DNA from: an uncultured Opitutaceae bacterium
GTDB taxonomy: Bacteria; Verrucomicrobiota; Verrucomicrobiae; Opitutales; Opitutaceae
Reading direction: 5' to 3'
NCBI GenBank assembly: GCA_946482625.1
Contig: CAMLSH010000215.1
Span: forward strand, 1 to 6,814
Length of the DNA: 6,814 nucleotides
Shown: in pieces, positions 1 through 6,097 of the stretch
Position numbering within the stretch: position 1 is the stretch's first letter
Layout of the letters: the number at the start of each line of letters is the position of its first letter
Made by a program: the position numbers and the translations under genes
Notes under the pieces: model-generated
Database searches by the model: none
What the model saw: the letters and a program-made list of their open reading frames with translations, nothing else
Told to the model about the DNA's origin: nothing

Positions 1-89
1 CCCTCCGCCAAGCCGCCGCCACCGACGAATTCTCCGAACGCCTCCCCGGCCTCAGTTCGCAGTTACTCGTCCGCAAAGTGGGCGAGTGA
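1..89 (+). CDS. C-terminal fragment of an unidentified protein (5' end outside window)
   Basis: The frame that begins at base 3 is open to a TGA at 87-89 and encodes the last 28 residues of a protein, ending in LLVRKVGE. Nearly every codon ends in C or G, which matches the codon use of the well-supported genes in this window and not of the other two frames, so I take it as real coding sequence. The fragment is too short to recognise a family, and no motif is visible. The next gene starts 9 bases after the stop on the same strand, so the two may share a transcript. Confidence 0.55.
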   Translation, partial: LRQAAATDEFSERLPGLSSQLLVRKVGE

Positions 90-98
90 ACTCAAACC

Positions 99-641
99 AT
101 GAGAGCCACGCTTTTCCTACTCACAATCATGTCCACCGCCTCCTCTTCCGCTGAAGGCCTCAATCGTTGGAAAAAACCGGATGGAGAGCCACTCTTCATA
201 GCCGTCTCTCAAAAAGATCAAAAGATGGCAGAAGCATGCAAGAAGGCGCGCGCCACATTTCCGGCATTCTTAAAGGCTCGATCCAAACCGGAATTCAACG
301 ACGCAATCACGGCGGTCAAAGTTCGCATCAAAGACGAAGCATTCTCCCGGGAGCTGAAAGAAGACCAATTCGCTTTCATTTGGATCTACAACGTCTCCGA
401 AGAAGGCGGCTCAATTAAAGCGACGATCATGGAGCTCCCCAAAGGCGGACTCAACGATCTGAAAGTAGATCAGTCACTCCTTTATCCGAAGGAATCGATC
501 TACGACTGGATGATAATCAAAGACGAGAAAGCATGGGGCGCTTTCACTCTACAGGTCGTAAGAAACAGCCTGCCTGAGAAAGAGCGCGCACAGTACGACG
601 AGTACTCCGGTATTTTTTCGTACAGCAGCGAGCTTCCGTGA
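99..641 (+). CDS. exported DUF2314 (YegJ-like) domain protein
   Basis: This encodes a 180-residue protein of unknown biochemical function. Residues 1-18 look like a signal peptide: Met-Arg, a hydrophobic run (TLFLLTI), then a small-residue stretch ending SSA before EG. The mature protein is therefore probably periplasmic or secreted. The body, about residues 37-165, matches my memory of the DUF2314 pattern: an N-terminal helix rich in charged residues (MAEACKKARATFPAF), a strand with FAFIWIYNV, an acidic turn, then YDWMII (135-140) and GAFTLQVVR (147-155) before a short helix. The Asp-Trp-Met and following Gly-x-(Y/F)-T-hydrophobic pattern is the strongest family signal. The first Met is preferred because it begins the signal peptide; Met11 would destroy it. 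Codon use is more A-rich than in the neighbouring genes. It lies 9 bases after the preceding gene and may be co-transcribed. The domain call is by recognition, without a profile search. Confidence 0.8.
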   Translation: MRATLFLLTIMSTASSSAEGLNRWKKPDGEPLFIAVSQKDQKMAEACKKARATFPAFLKARSKPEFNDAITAVKVRIKDEAFSRELKEDQFAFIWIYNVSEEGGSIKATIMELPKGGLNDLKVDQSLLYPKESIYDWMIIKDEKAWGAFTLQVVRNSLPEKERAQYDEYSGIFSYSSELP

Positions 642-1024
642 AGCTGGGTAGTCTCGACTGCGGGCGCTCACATACGCGCTCTCGGTTCTCGCTCACACAT
701 TCGCGCGCATGTCTGCCAATGCCGCCGCCACCCGCACCGTCTCCATCCTGAATGGGTTTCGCCGAGCCTGAGTTGCTAACGAGATACCGCGACTACGTAG
801 ATAGGGTGCGCCGAAAACTCCCCGATCCGCAGCAAGCCATCACCCCCGCGTCATCGATCCGACGGCCGCCGGCAGCGCGTTCTTGTGCCTGAGCCACCAA
901 GCATCCAGACGATTGATTATCATCATCACTGTTTCGCCCCGCATAGTCATCGACCCGCGTCGCGCGATCCTCGTGAGGTGAACCTAAACCGAGCGTCCCC
1001 GCGGTTCGCTCGCCCCTCGTCCGC
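642..1024. other. intergenic stretch with no convincing gene
   Basis: This 383-base stretch separates the DUF2314 gene from the 3' end of the minus-strand tRNA-Leu. No frame shows the sustained C/G-ending codon pattern of the real genes. The best short open frame is a 46-codon ATG frame at 752-892 with a charged start (EPELLTRYRDYVDRVRRKLP); it could be a remnant or a chance frame, and I do not annotate it as a gene. The only structured element I can support is the candidate tRNA terminator at 981-1012. I see no insertion-sequence ends or tandem repeats. Confidence 0.6.
981..1012 (-). terminator. candidate terminator downstream of tRNA-Leu
   Basis: Read on the minus strand, CGAGCG pairs perfectly with CGCTCG across an 11-base loop and is followed by the moderately T-rich tail GTTTAGGTT. 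The stem begins 13 bases past the tRNA 3' end, which is where a terminator of a single tRNA transcript would be expected. The T-tract is interrupted, so the call is tentative. Confidence 0.4.
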
Positions 1025-1109
1025 TGGTGCTCAGGAAGGGACTCGAACCCTTACGCCTCACGGCACACGCCCCTCAAACGTGTGTGTCTACCAATTCCAC
1101 CACCTGAGC
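1025..1109 (-). tRNA. trnL: tRNA-Leu (anticodon GAG), CCA encoded
   Basis: Read on the minus strand, this 85-base segment folds as a class II tRNA. The 7-bp acceptor stem is GCTCAGG (1109-1103) with CCTGAGC (1035-1029), followed by discriminator A and an encoded CCA (1027-1025). The T arm is AAGGG-TTCGAGT-CCCTT. The anticodon stem is CACGT/GCGTG around the 7-base loop TTGAGGG, which puts anticodon GAG at 1075-1073, reading leucine codons CUC and CUU. A long variable arm with a GCC/GGC stem is typical of tRNA-Leu. The D arm carries TGGTAGAC. CUC is a frequent leucine codon in the genes of this window. The gene stands alone, with the divergent cysE gene on its upstream side. Confidence 0.97.
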
Positions 1110-1129
1110 GTTTCCAGTCGGAGGAGTGC

Positions 1130-1160
1130 GGAATAAGAGAGTTCCCTTACCTCGTGTAAA
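1130..1160 (-). promoter_or_regulatory. possible promoter of tRNA-Leu
   Basis: On the minus strand TTTACA (1160-1155) resembles a -35 box, and TATTCC or TTATTC (about 1136-1130) is a weak -10 candidate at 18-19 bases spacing. The implied start would lie about 15 bases upstream of the tRNA. The -10 match is poor, so this is only a candidate. Confidence 0.27.
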
Positions 1161-1235
1161 GCCCGGAAATGGGAAAATCTGAAAATCCCTTTTGACCCCC
1201 CGCCCTCCCCGGTAACTGTCTGCCCCCCAGCCCGC

Positions 1236-2156
1236 ATGACCCACGACGAGATCAAACAGGCCCTGCTCAAATCCTACGAGACCGACGGCGGCATCAACCA
1301 CCTCGACGGCACCAACCTCCCCGCCGAAGAATCCGTCAACCAACTCGCCCGGGACTTCATGCACATCCTTTTCCCGGGATTCTTCGACGAAAAGGCCCTG
1401 ACCAAAAGCTGCGTCCCCTCCCTCGTCGACTCGTTGCTTGCGCGCATCGAGAGCCGACTCGCCTCCGAGCTCGAAAAAGCCCTGCGCTTTGCGAAAGACC
1501 CGCGCGCCGGCGAACGCGCCCGCGAACACACCGCCGCCCTGCTCGCCCGCCTGCCCGAGGTCCGCCGCATCATCCAGACCGATGTCTCCGCTGCCTACCA
1601 GGGCGATCCGGCCGCCCGCAGCATCGAGGAAATCATCCTCGCCTACCCATGCGTGCTCGTGATCTCGCTCCAGCGCATCGCCCACGAACTCTACAAACTC
1701 GGCGTGCCGCTCCTCCCGCGCATGTTGACCGAGTACGCCCACGAACGCACGGGCACCGATATCCATCCCGGCGCGCAGATCGGCACGCACTTTTTCATCG
1801 ATCACTGCACGGGCGTCGTCATCGGCGAAACCGCGCGCATCGGCAACCACGTCAAAATCTACCAAGGCGTCACCCTTGGCGCGAAGTCCTTCGTCGTCGA
1901 TGACCAGGGCCATCCCGTCAAAGGCGTGCAACGTCACCCCAAGCTCGAAGACGGTGTCGTGGTTTATCCCGGCGCGACCATCCTCGGTGGCGAAACGGTG
2001 ATCGGCGAAAATTCCATCGTCGGCTCCAACGTCTGGCTCATGCAATCGATGCCCGCCAACAGCATCGCTTACTATCAGGGCGACACCGCCTCGATCATCC
2101 GTCCCCGCAAGAAAAAGGAAGCGCTGCTCGAAGAGTTCAGCGACTGGGTGATCTAG
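1236..2156 (+). CDS. cysE: serine O-acetyltransferase (EpsC-like long form)
   Basis: This cytoplasmic enzyme transfers acetyl from acetyl-CoA to L-serine, giving O-acetylserine, the precursor for cysteine synthesis by CysK. The 306-residue protein has a helical N-terminal region (about 1-170) and a C-terminal left-handed beta-helix of hexapeptide repeats (about 174-290). Catalytic residues of the E. coli enzyme are recognisable: D175 in DIHPG matches D143, H190 in IDHCTG matches H158 (same 15-residue spacing), and H234 in RHPKLEDG matches H193. The H190-H234 interval is nine residues longer than in E. coli because of an enlarged loop (about 216-232), as in EpsC-type homologues. The tail after the helix is basic then acidic and ends in FSDWVI; a C-terminal Ile is the residue by which CysE docks into CysK. 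The ATG at 1236 has no clear ribosome site upstream. A TTGACC at 1192-1197 might be a -35 box, but no good -10 follows. Confidence 0.95.
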   Translation: MTHDEIKQALLKSYETDGGINHLDGTNLPAEESVNQLARDFMHILFPGFFDEKALTKSCVPSLVDSLLARIESRLASELEKALRFAKDPRAGERAREHTAALLARLPEVRRIIQTDVSAAYQGDPAARSIEEIILAYPCVLVISLQRIAHELYKLGVPLLPRMLTEYAHERTGTDIHPGAQIGTHFFIDHCTGVVIGETARIGNHVKIYQGVTLGAKSFVVDDQGHPVKGVQRHPKLEDGVVVYPGATILGGETVIGENSIVGSNVWLMQSMPANSIAYYQGDTASIIRPRKKKEALLEEFSDWVI

Positions 2157-2480
2157 TCGGAAAAAACCGACGCGCGCATCCCCGCTCCCAGCGAACCCGC
2201 AAGGCTACCGCGCTGGCATCGCGCTTGATTCAATCTCCGAACGGGCCTCAGCGGGCGGCACCACGCGGCACGGCCAACTTAAAGCCGGGTCGCCCACGTC
2301 CCCGAGCGGCGGTGGTTTCCGGTTTTTGGTTTATATCGTTTAGCAGGCCGACATGCGGCTTGGCTCACGGAGGGAACCCGCTCTCCCTTTTTTCGACGCT
2401 TGGCGAATCGCCCTGTCCCGGGCGTCACGGTCTTTCGTCCGAGTAGCGCGCGACAGTGGCGCTCGCCCCTTTTTAACGAC
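2157..2480. other. non-coding stretch upstream of the GH28-like gene
   Basis: These 324 bases hold no gene that I can support. The left part (2157-2310) is GC-rich and featureless apart from a 5-bp hairpin touching the cysE stop. At 2321-2345 a short AT-rich island (TTTTTGGTTTATATCGTTTA) stands out and contains TATATC at 2332-2337, a possible -10 box without a convincing -35. Positions 2346-2430 contain several small hairpins, including one followed by a T-run at 2369-2393. The layout would suit a promoter near 2320-2340 and a leader of roughly 130 bases before the GTG at 2481; this is inference. Confidence 0.5.
2369..2393 (+). terminator. hairpin with T-run; terminator of cysE or leader attenuator
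   Basis: AGGGA (2371-2375) pairs with TCCCT (2384-2388) across an 8-base loop, extendable by two G-T pairs at the base, and the stem runs directly into six T residues (2388-2393). It lies about 212 bases past the cysE stop and about 90 bases before the GTG of the next gene. It could end cysE read-through or act in the leader of the next gene. The stem is short, so strength is uncertain. Confidence 0.35.
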
Positions 2481-5453
2481 GTGAAATCCCTGCACACGAC
2501 GCTCTTCCCACTCGCCGCCATCGGCCTTTTCGTCGCTTTTCCGAGCCTCGCATCAGCCACCGTCGAAATCGCTCCAACCCCGGAGGCTTCGCATGTCGCC
2601 CGCATCGAGGACGACACGGTCTTCGTGGCGTCGGGAAGCACGTTTTCCTTCACGGTCGATTCACCGGAAGATCAGGGCCCGGTCTCCACCGCCCCGAGCG
2701 TAGACGAACTTCTCGCGCAGATCGCCGCCAAAGAAGACGTCCCCCAGCGCCGCCAGATCGTGGACCGTAGCGGCGCCGAAAAGAATGCGGGCAAAATCGA
2801 AAACGGCGACCGCCTCATCGTCACGTCGCACGACGGCCAAGCGCACAAGATCTACGCGCTTCAACTCACGCCGCTCGCTCTCTCCGGCCGGCTCAGTCTG
2901 AAACACGACACCGTCACGGTGAACACCGTCCGCGACCTCACGCTTTCGTTCACCGCCGGACAACGCAGCCCCGACGCCATCGTCAAAATCTTTCTCCCAG
3001 CCGGCATTTACGCGTCCCTCGAAAACACCACGGTCAACGTCATCGGCCGGGGCGCGGTGACGTTAAAAGATCTCCCGAGACAATCCATCGGCCGCGTCGG
3101 TTCGGCGTATCCATATTCCAAAGTCGGCGAGGTCTCGATCGACAACTCCCCCGACGGCGGTTCCGTCCTCGTCTTCAAGCACCTCGATCTCCGTCCCGCC
3201 AACGGCCCCGACCTCGTCATCGTGATCCAGGGCGTAAAACTGGAGAAACCCGGCACCTATTCCTTCAGGGCGACCTACACCACCGCGCAACCCGAGATCC
3301 TCACGAGCGCCGGCACCGGCTCGGAGACGGCCACGCTTCACGTCATCAAAACCATCTCGGATTTCGCCCGCTCGATCGATCGCAGTCTTCAGTACAAGGA
3401 AACGCCCACGACCTACACGACCGTGAACTTCACATGGACATCCCCCGAGATCCCTGCGGCGGCCGTTCAACTCATGCACTCACTCGATGAAGGGAAAACC
3501 TGGGCTCCGCTGAAGGCCGCGATCGATTCCAAAAACTCCACCGCCAGCGTCTCCGATCTCGCTCCCGATCGTATGCATACTTTCCGCTTGTTCGCGAGTG
3601 CGGGCGAAAACCAAGGAGCCTCCAACTCCGTCCAAGTCTACTCGGGCAAACGCGACATCAAAACCTTCGGCGTCTCCGGCGACGGCACTCAGGACGACAC
3701 TCAAAAAATCAACGCCGCCATCGCGCATCTCGCGCGTATCGGCGGAGGCACAGTGCTCTTCAGCGAGGGCGTTTACAGCGTTCGCACCGTGCACCTGCAG
3801 AGCAACGTCTACCTCTACATCGACAAAGCCGCGACGATCAACGCGCTCAAGGGAGGCGACGCGCCCGAAGCCACCTGGTTCAGCGATAAAAAATACCGCT
3901 CCGGCCTTTCTCCGACCGATCGCGGTCCTTACGAAAACCCCGAGAACTGGCTCACCAAACAGGACGTCGGCCACACGTTTTTCCGCAACGCCATGTTCTT
4001 CGGCGAGCGCCTCGATAACGTGAAGATCGTCGGCAACGGCCGCATCTCCGGTAACGGCAATCTCGTCACCGGCGACCGCGTCATGAACAACCCGCCCGAC
4101 AACCGCTCCGACAAGATGTTTGCCCTAAAGCTTTGCACGAACGTCGAGATCGGCGGTCTCCATCGCGACGAGGATCTCTGGTACGATCCGGAGAAGGATG
4201 AGCCGTATTACATCGGCAAGGACGGCGCCAAAATTTCCGACGTGGGCAACATGCTCACCATCGATCGCGGCGGCCACTTTGTCCTCCTCGCGACCGGCAC
4301 CGACGGGATCAACGTGCACAACACCTACTTCGCCAGACACGCCACCAGCAACGCGCGCGACATCTATGATTTCATGCAGTGCAACGATGTCACCGTGACG
4401 AATATCTACTCGAAGGTCAGCTCCGACGACATAGTGAAACCCGGCTCGGATTGCTCTCTCGGCTTCACGCGCCCGGCGAAAAAATACCGCGTGCGCAACA
4501 TCGTCGGCGACACGAACTGCAACCTGTTCCAGATCGGTTCCGAGACGGTCGACGACATCATGGATCTCTGCGTCGACAACATCTACGTGCTCGGCGCGAA
4601 CAAGGCCGGCTTCTCCATCTCCACCAACGACGGCGGCCACATCAAAGACGTGCACCTCAACTGCGGCCACACCGGCACGATTCACTCCCGCTCGAAGATG
4701 CTGCGCACGCACACGCCCTTTTTCATCTCAATCTCCAATCGCGGCCGCGCCCTCGGAGCCACCGTGGAACGCTTCAAGTTTGCTGAGAACGGCAATGCGC
4801 ACGACGAACTGCTCAACACCAACATCGATATCGGCGTCGTCGAAAATATCCTCCTCAACGGAGTCGACGTAACCGAGATCTACGCCGGCAGCTCCTTCCG
4901 CGGCGAACGGTGGAAAGCCTACGACGGCTCTCAGCGCAAAGCGGCGCCAATCGTTGCCGGTTACAAGCTTCCCGACACCAGCGCGATCGAGGGCGGCCTC
5001 CCTTTCACGCTGCCCAACGGGCGACACACCGGCTACGTGAAGAACGTCGTCTTCAACGACGTTCATTTCCTCGCCAAAGGCGGTAATCCAAGCGCGGATA
5101 CCGACCGGCTCCCGCCCGAGCTCGGCGTGGGCCAGTACAACGCCTCCAATCTCGGCGTGCTCCCCGCGTACGGGCTTTGGGCACGCCACGTCGAAGGACT
5201 CACCATCACCAACTGCACGTTTAACTACGAGAAGCGCGACAGCACCTTCGCCCTCTATCTCGAAAACGTGATCCGCGGAAAAATCTCCGCCGTGAAAATG
5301 GTCCGCGCCTCCGACGCCACCGCACTCATCCGACTCAAGACCGCCCGCGACATAACGATCGAAAAAGCGACCGTCTACGACGATCAGTGGAGCCAGTCCC
5401 CTCGCGAACTCGCCCCCGTGAACCACGCCGCTGGCGACCGCCTCATCGACTAA
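2481..5453 (+). CDS. secreted GH28-family (polygalacturonase-like) beta-helix protein
   Basis: The GTG at 2481 is chosen because it opens a clean signal peptide (residues 1-26: MKSLH, hydrophobic core, SLASA), giving 990 residues. The in-frame TTG at 2400 would bury it behind 27 residues. No Shine-Dalgarno is evident. Residues 27-130 look like a small beta module, about 136-290 a second beta-rich module, and about 305-390 a fibronectin-III-like module. From about 392 to the end comes the right-handed beta-helix, opening with a GDGT-x-DDT motif (about 400-407). GH28 landmarks: ARDIYD at 625-630 in the NTDGID position (D627), SSDDIVKPGS at 647-656 (D649, D650), GSE at 686-688 as in exo-polygalacturonases instead of GHG, and LPAYGLWARHVEGL at 894-907, typical of bacterial GH28 C-termini. 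The usual RIK is FSIST (711-715), with both basic residues lost. A hydrolase acting on a plant or algal polysaccharide is likely, but pectate is doubtful. No sugar-use genes flank it. Confidence 0.85.
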   Translation: MKSLHTTLFPLAAIGLFVAFPSLASATVEIAPTPEASHVARIEDDTVFVASGSTFSFTVDSPEDQGPVSTAPSVDELLAQIAAKEDVPQRRQIVDRSGAEKNAGKIENGDRLIVTSHDGQAHKIYALQLTPLALSGRLSLKHDTVTVNTVRDLTLSFTAGQRSPDAIVKIFLPAGIYASLENTTVNVIGRGAVTLKDLPRQSIGRVGSAYPYSKVGEVSIDNSPDGGSVLVFKHLDLRPANGPDLVIVIQGVKLEKPGTYSFRATYTTAQPEILTSAGTGSETATLHVIKTISDFARSIDRSLQYKETPTTYTTVNFTWTSPEIPAAAVQLMHSLDEGKTWAPLKAAIDSKNSTASVSDLAPDRMHTFRLFASAGENQGASNSVQVYSGKRDIKTFGVSGDGTQDDTQKINAAIAHLARIGGGTVLFSEGVYSVRTVHLQSNVYLYIDKAATINALKGGDAPEATWFSDKKYRSGLSPTDRGPYENPENWLTKQDVGHTFFRNAMFFGERLDNVKIVGNGRISGNGNLVTGDRVMNNPPDNRSDKMFALKLCTNVEIGGLHRDEDLWYDPEKDEPYYIGKDGAKISDVGNMLTIDRGGHFVLLATGTDGINVHNTYFARHATSNARDIYDFMQCNDVTVTNIYSKVSSDDIVKPGSDCSLGFTRPAKKYRVRNIVGDTNCNLFQIGSETVDDIMDLCVDNIYVLGANKAGFSISTNDGGHIKDVHLNCGHTGTIHSRSKMLRTHTPFFISISNRGRALGATVERFKFAENGNAHDELLNTNIDIGVVENILLNGVDVTEIYAGSSFRGERWKAYDGSQRKAAPIVAGYKLPDTSAIEGGLPFTLPNGRHTGYVKNVVFNDVHFLAKGGNPSADTDRLPPELGVGQYNASNLGVLPAYGLWARHVEGLTITNCTFNYEKRDSTFALYLENVIRGKISAVKMVRASDATALIRLKTARDITIEKATVYDDQWSQSPRELAPVNHAAGDRLID

Positions 5454-5548
5454 GCGTCGGGAGGAAAACTGGCACGACGGCCTAGAAAACCGGCTCGCGT
5501 CCGGCGGCTCGTTTACGGACAGCGGACCTCGCGTCTTTCGCGGCGCAC

Positions 5549-5578
5549 AAAAAAACCTCCCGGCACAACCGGGAGGTT
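5549..5578 (-). terminator. intrinsic terminator of the ferredoxin gene
   Basis: A perfect 10-bp stem (5554-5563 with 5569-5578, AACCTCCCGG and CCGGGAGGTT) surrounds a 5-base loop. On the minus strand the stem runs into seven consecutive T residues (complement of the A-run 5549-5555), the classic Rho-independent form. It starts about 30 bases past the ferredoxin stop. On the plus strand no T-tract follows, so any effect on the converging GH28-like gene would be weak. Confidence 0.92.
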
Positions 5579-5608
5579 CTCAAAATCTGGAGAAATCAGA
5601 CGGCCGGA

Positions 5609-5845
5609 TTACTCGTCGCCATCGTTACCGATCGCTTCAACCGGGCAGCCTTCGAGGGCTTCCATGCAGAGCGAGATTTCCTCTTCCGTGGTGGGCTGTT
5701 TGTGTACGAAGGAATAGCCTCCCTCGTCATGCCGGGTAAAAAAGGCCGGTGCCGTCTCGCGACACAGGTCACAGTCGATGCATTGCTGATCGACAAAAAA
5801 CTTACCCGGAACGTTGTGTTCCCACTTGTCTGTTTTGTTGGCCAT
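5609..5845 (-). CDS. single-cluster [4Fe-4S]-type ferredoxin
   Basis: This small acidic cytoplasmic electron carrier has 78 residues. Cluster ligands are recognisable as C22-x2-C25-x2-C28 followed by C67-Pro (motif GCPVEAI), the pattern of monocluster bacterial ferredoxins (Fer4_13-like). A further cysteine, C60 in SLCMEALEGCP, is in the position that in such ferredoxins can form a disulfide with a second non-ligand cysteine; no partner other than the ligands is present here, so its role is unclear. The ATG at 5845 is chosen because it follows a GCGGGGCACC ribosome-site-like stretch. A TTG at 5860 could add five residues (MLRGT) but would consume that site. The protein ends in the acidic NDGDE. 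It converges with the GH28-like gene and diverges from the rhomboid gene. The redox partner cannot be inferred from the neighbours. Confidence 0.93.
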   Translation of the reverse strand: MANKTDKWEHNVPGKFFVDQQCIDCDLCRETAPAFFTRHDEGGYSFVHKQPTTEEEISLCMEALEGCPVEAIGNDGDE

Positions 5846-5855
5846 GGTGCCCCGC

Positions 5856-5883
5856 AACAAAAAGGAAATGATTTTGCTGTCAA
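5856..5883 (-). promoter_or_regulatory. candidate promoter of the ferredoxin gene
   Basis: On the minus strand a perfect consensus -35 hexamer TTGACA (5883-5878) is followed after 16 bases by TTTGTT (5861-5856), a 3/6 match to the -10 consensus. Transcription would then begin only a few bases before the ATG at 5845, giving a nearly leaderless message, which conflicts with use of the GGGG ribosome-site-like stretch. The -35 is good; the -10 is weak. Confidence 0.38.
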
Positions 5884-5965
5884 GCGGTCAGCCGGCGCCC
5901 TTTTCGGTCACGTTGGCCGCTAACGTCAGCGCATCTTCAAAGCCTCGGTATCTTATTTCAAAACA

Positions 5966-5979
5966 CGCGTGATCACGCG
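5966..5979. promoter_or_regulatory. perfect 14-bp palindrome, possible operator
   Basis: CGCGTGATCACGCG is identical to its reverse complement. It lies in the spacer between the divergent ferredoxin and rhomboid genes, 121 bases from the ferredoxin start and 119 bases from the rhomboid start. No gene ends here, so a terminator role is unlikely. A binding site for a dimeric regulator is plausible but unproven. Confidence 0.3.
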
Positions 5980-6097
5980 CCTGCTCGCGGAAAAAAACGT
6001 GAATCGCGTCACGCACGCCGTTTCCCATCGAAAGACTGCATCAAAATACCGGGACACTGCTTGTGTTTGCCGCTGCGGATACCTAGCTTGCGACCAG

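Noticed and set aside
631..645. A perfect 6-bp hairpin (AGCTTC-CGT-GAAGCT) over the stop codon of the DUF2314 gene
   Set aside because: No T-tract follows, and it overlaps the last codons, so I do not call a terminator.
888..899. CCTGAGCCACCA, close to the tRNA-Leu 3' end sequence CCTGAGCACCA
   Set aside because: It is inverted relative to the tRNA, has an inserted base and is only about 11 bases long. An attachment site would be a longer direct repeat.
1074..2045. A 323-codon minus-strand open frame opposite cysE and the tRNA
   Set aside because: It runs through the tRNA and lies antisense to a gene with clear catalytic motifs. Its translation is repetitive Asp, Ala, Gly and Val, as expected of a mirror frame of GC-rich coding DNA.
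2156..2171. A 5-bp hairpin (GTCGG, A6 loop, CCGAC) at the cysE stop codon
   Set aside because: The stem is short and no T-run follows. A chance structure is as likely as a terminator.
2400..2480. TTG at 2400 as the start of the GH28-like protein
   Set aside because: It would place 27 arginine- and proline-containing residues before an otherwise standard signal peptide. The GTG at 2481 puts the signal peptide at the N-terminus.
4125..5426. Two long minus-strand open frames (195 and 232 codons) opposite the GH28-like gene
   Set aside because: They are low-complexity Val, Ala, Asp and Gly translations antisense to a recognisable domain, with no motif of their own.
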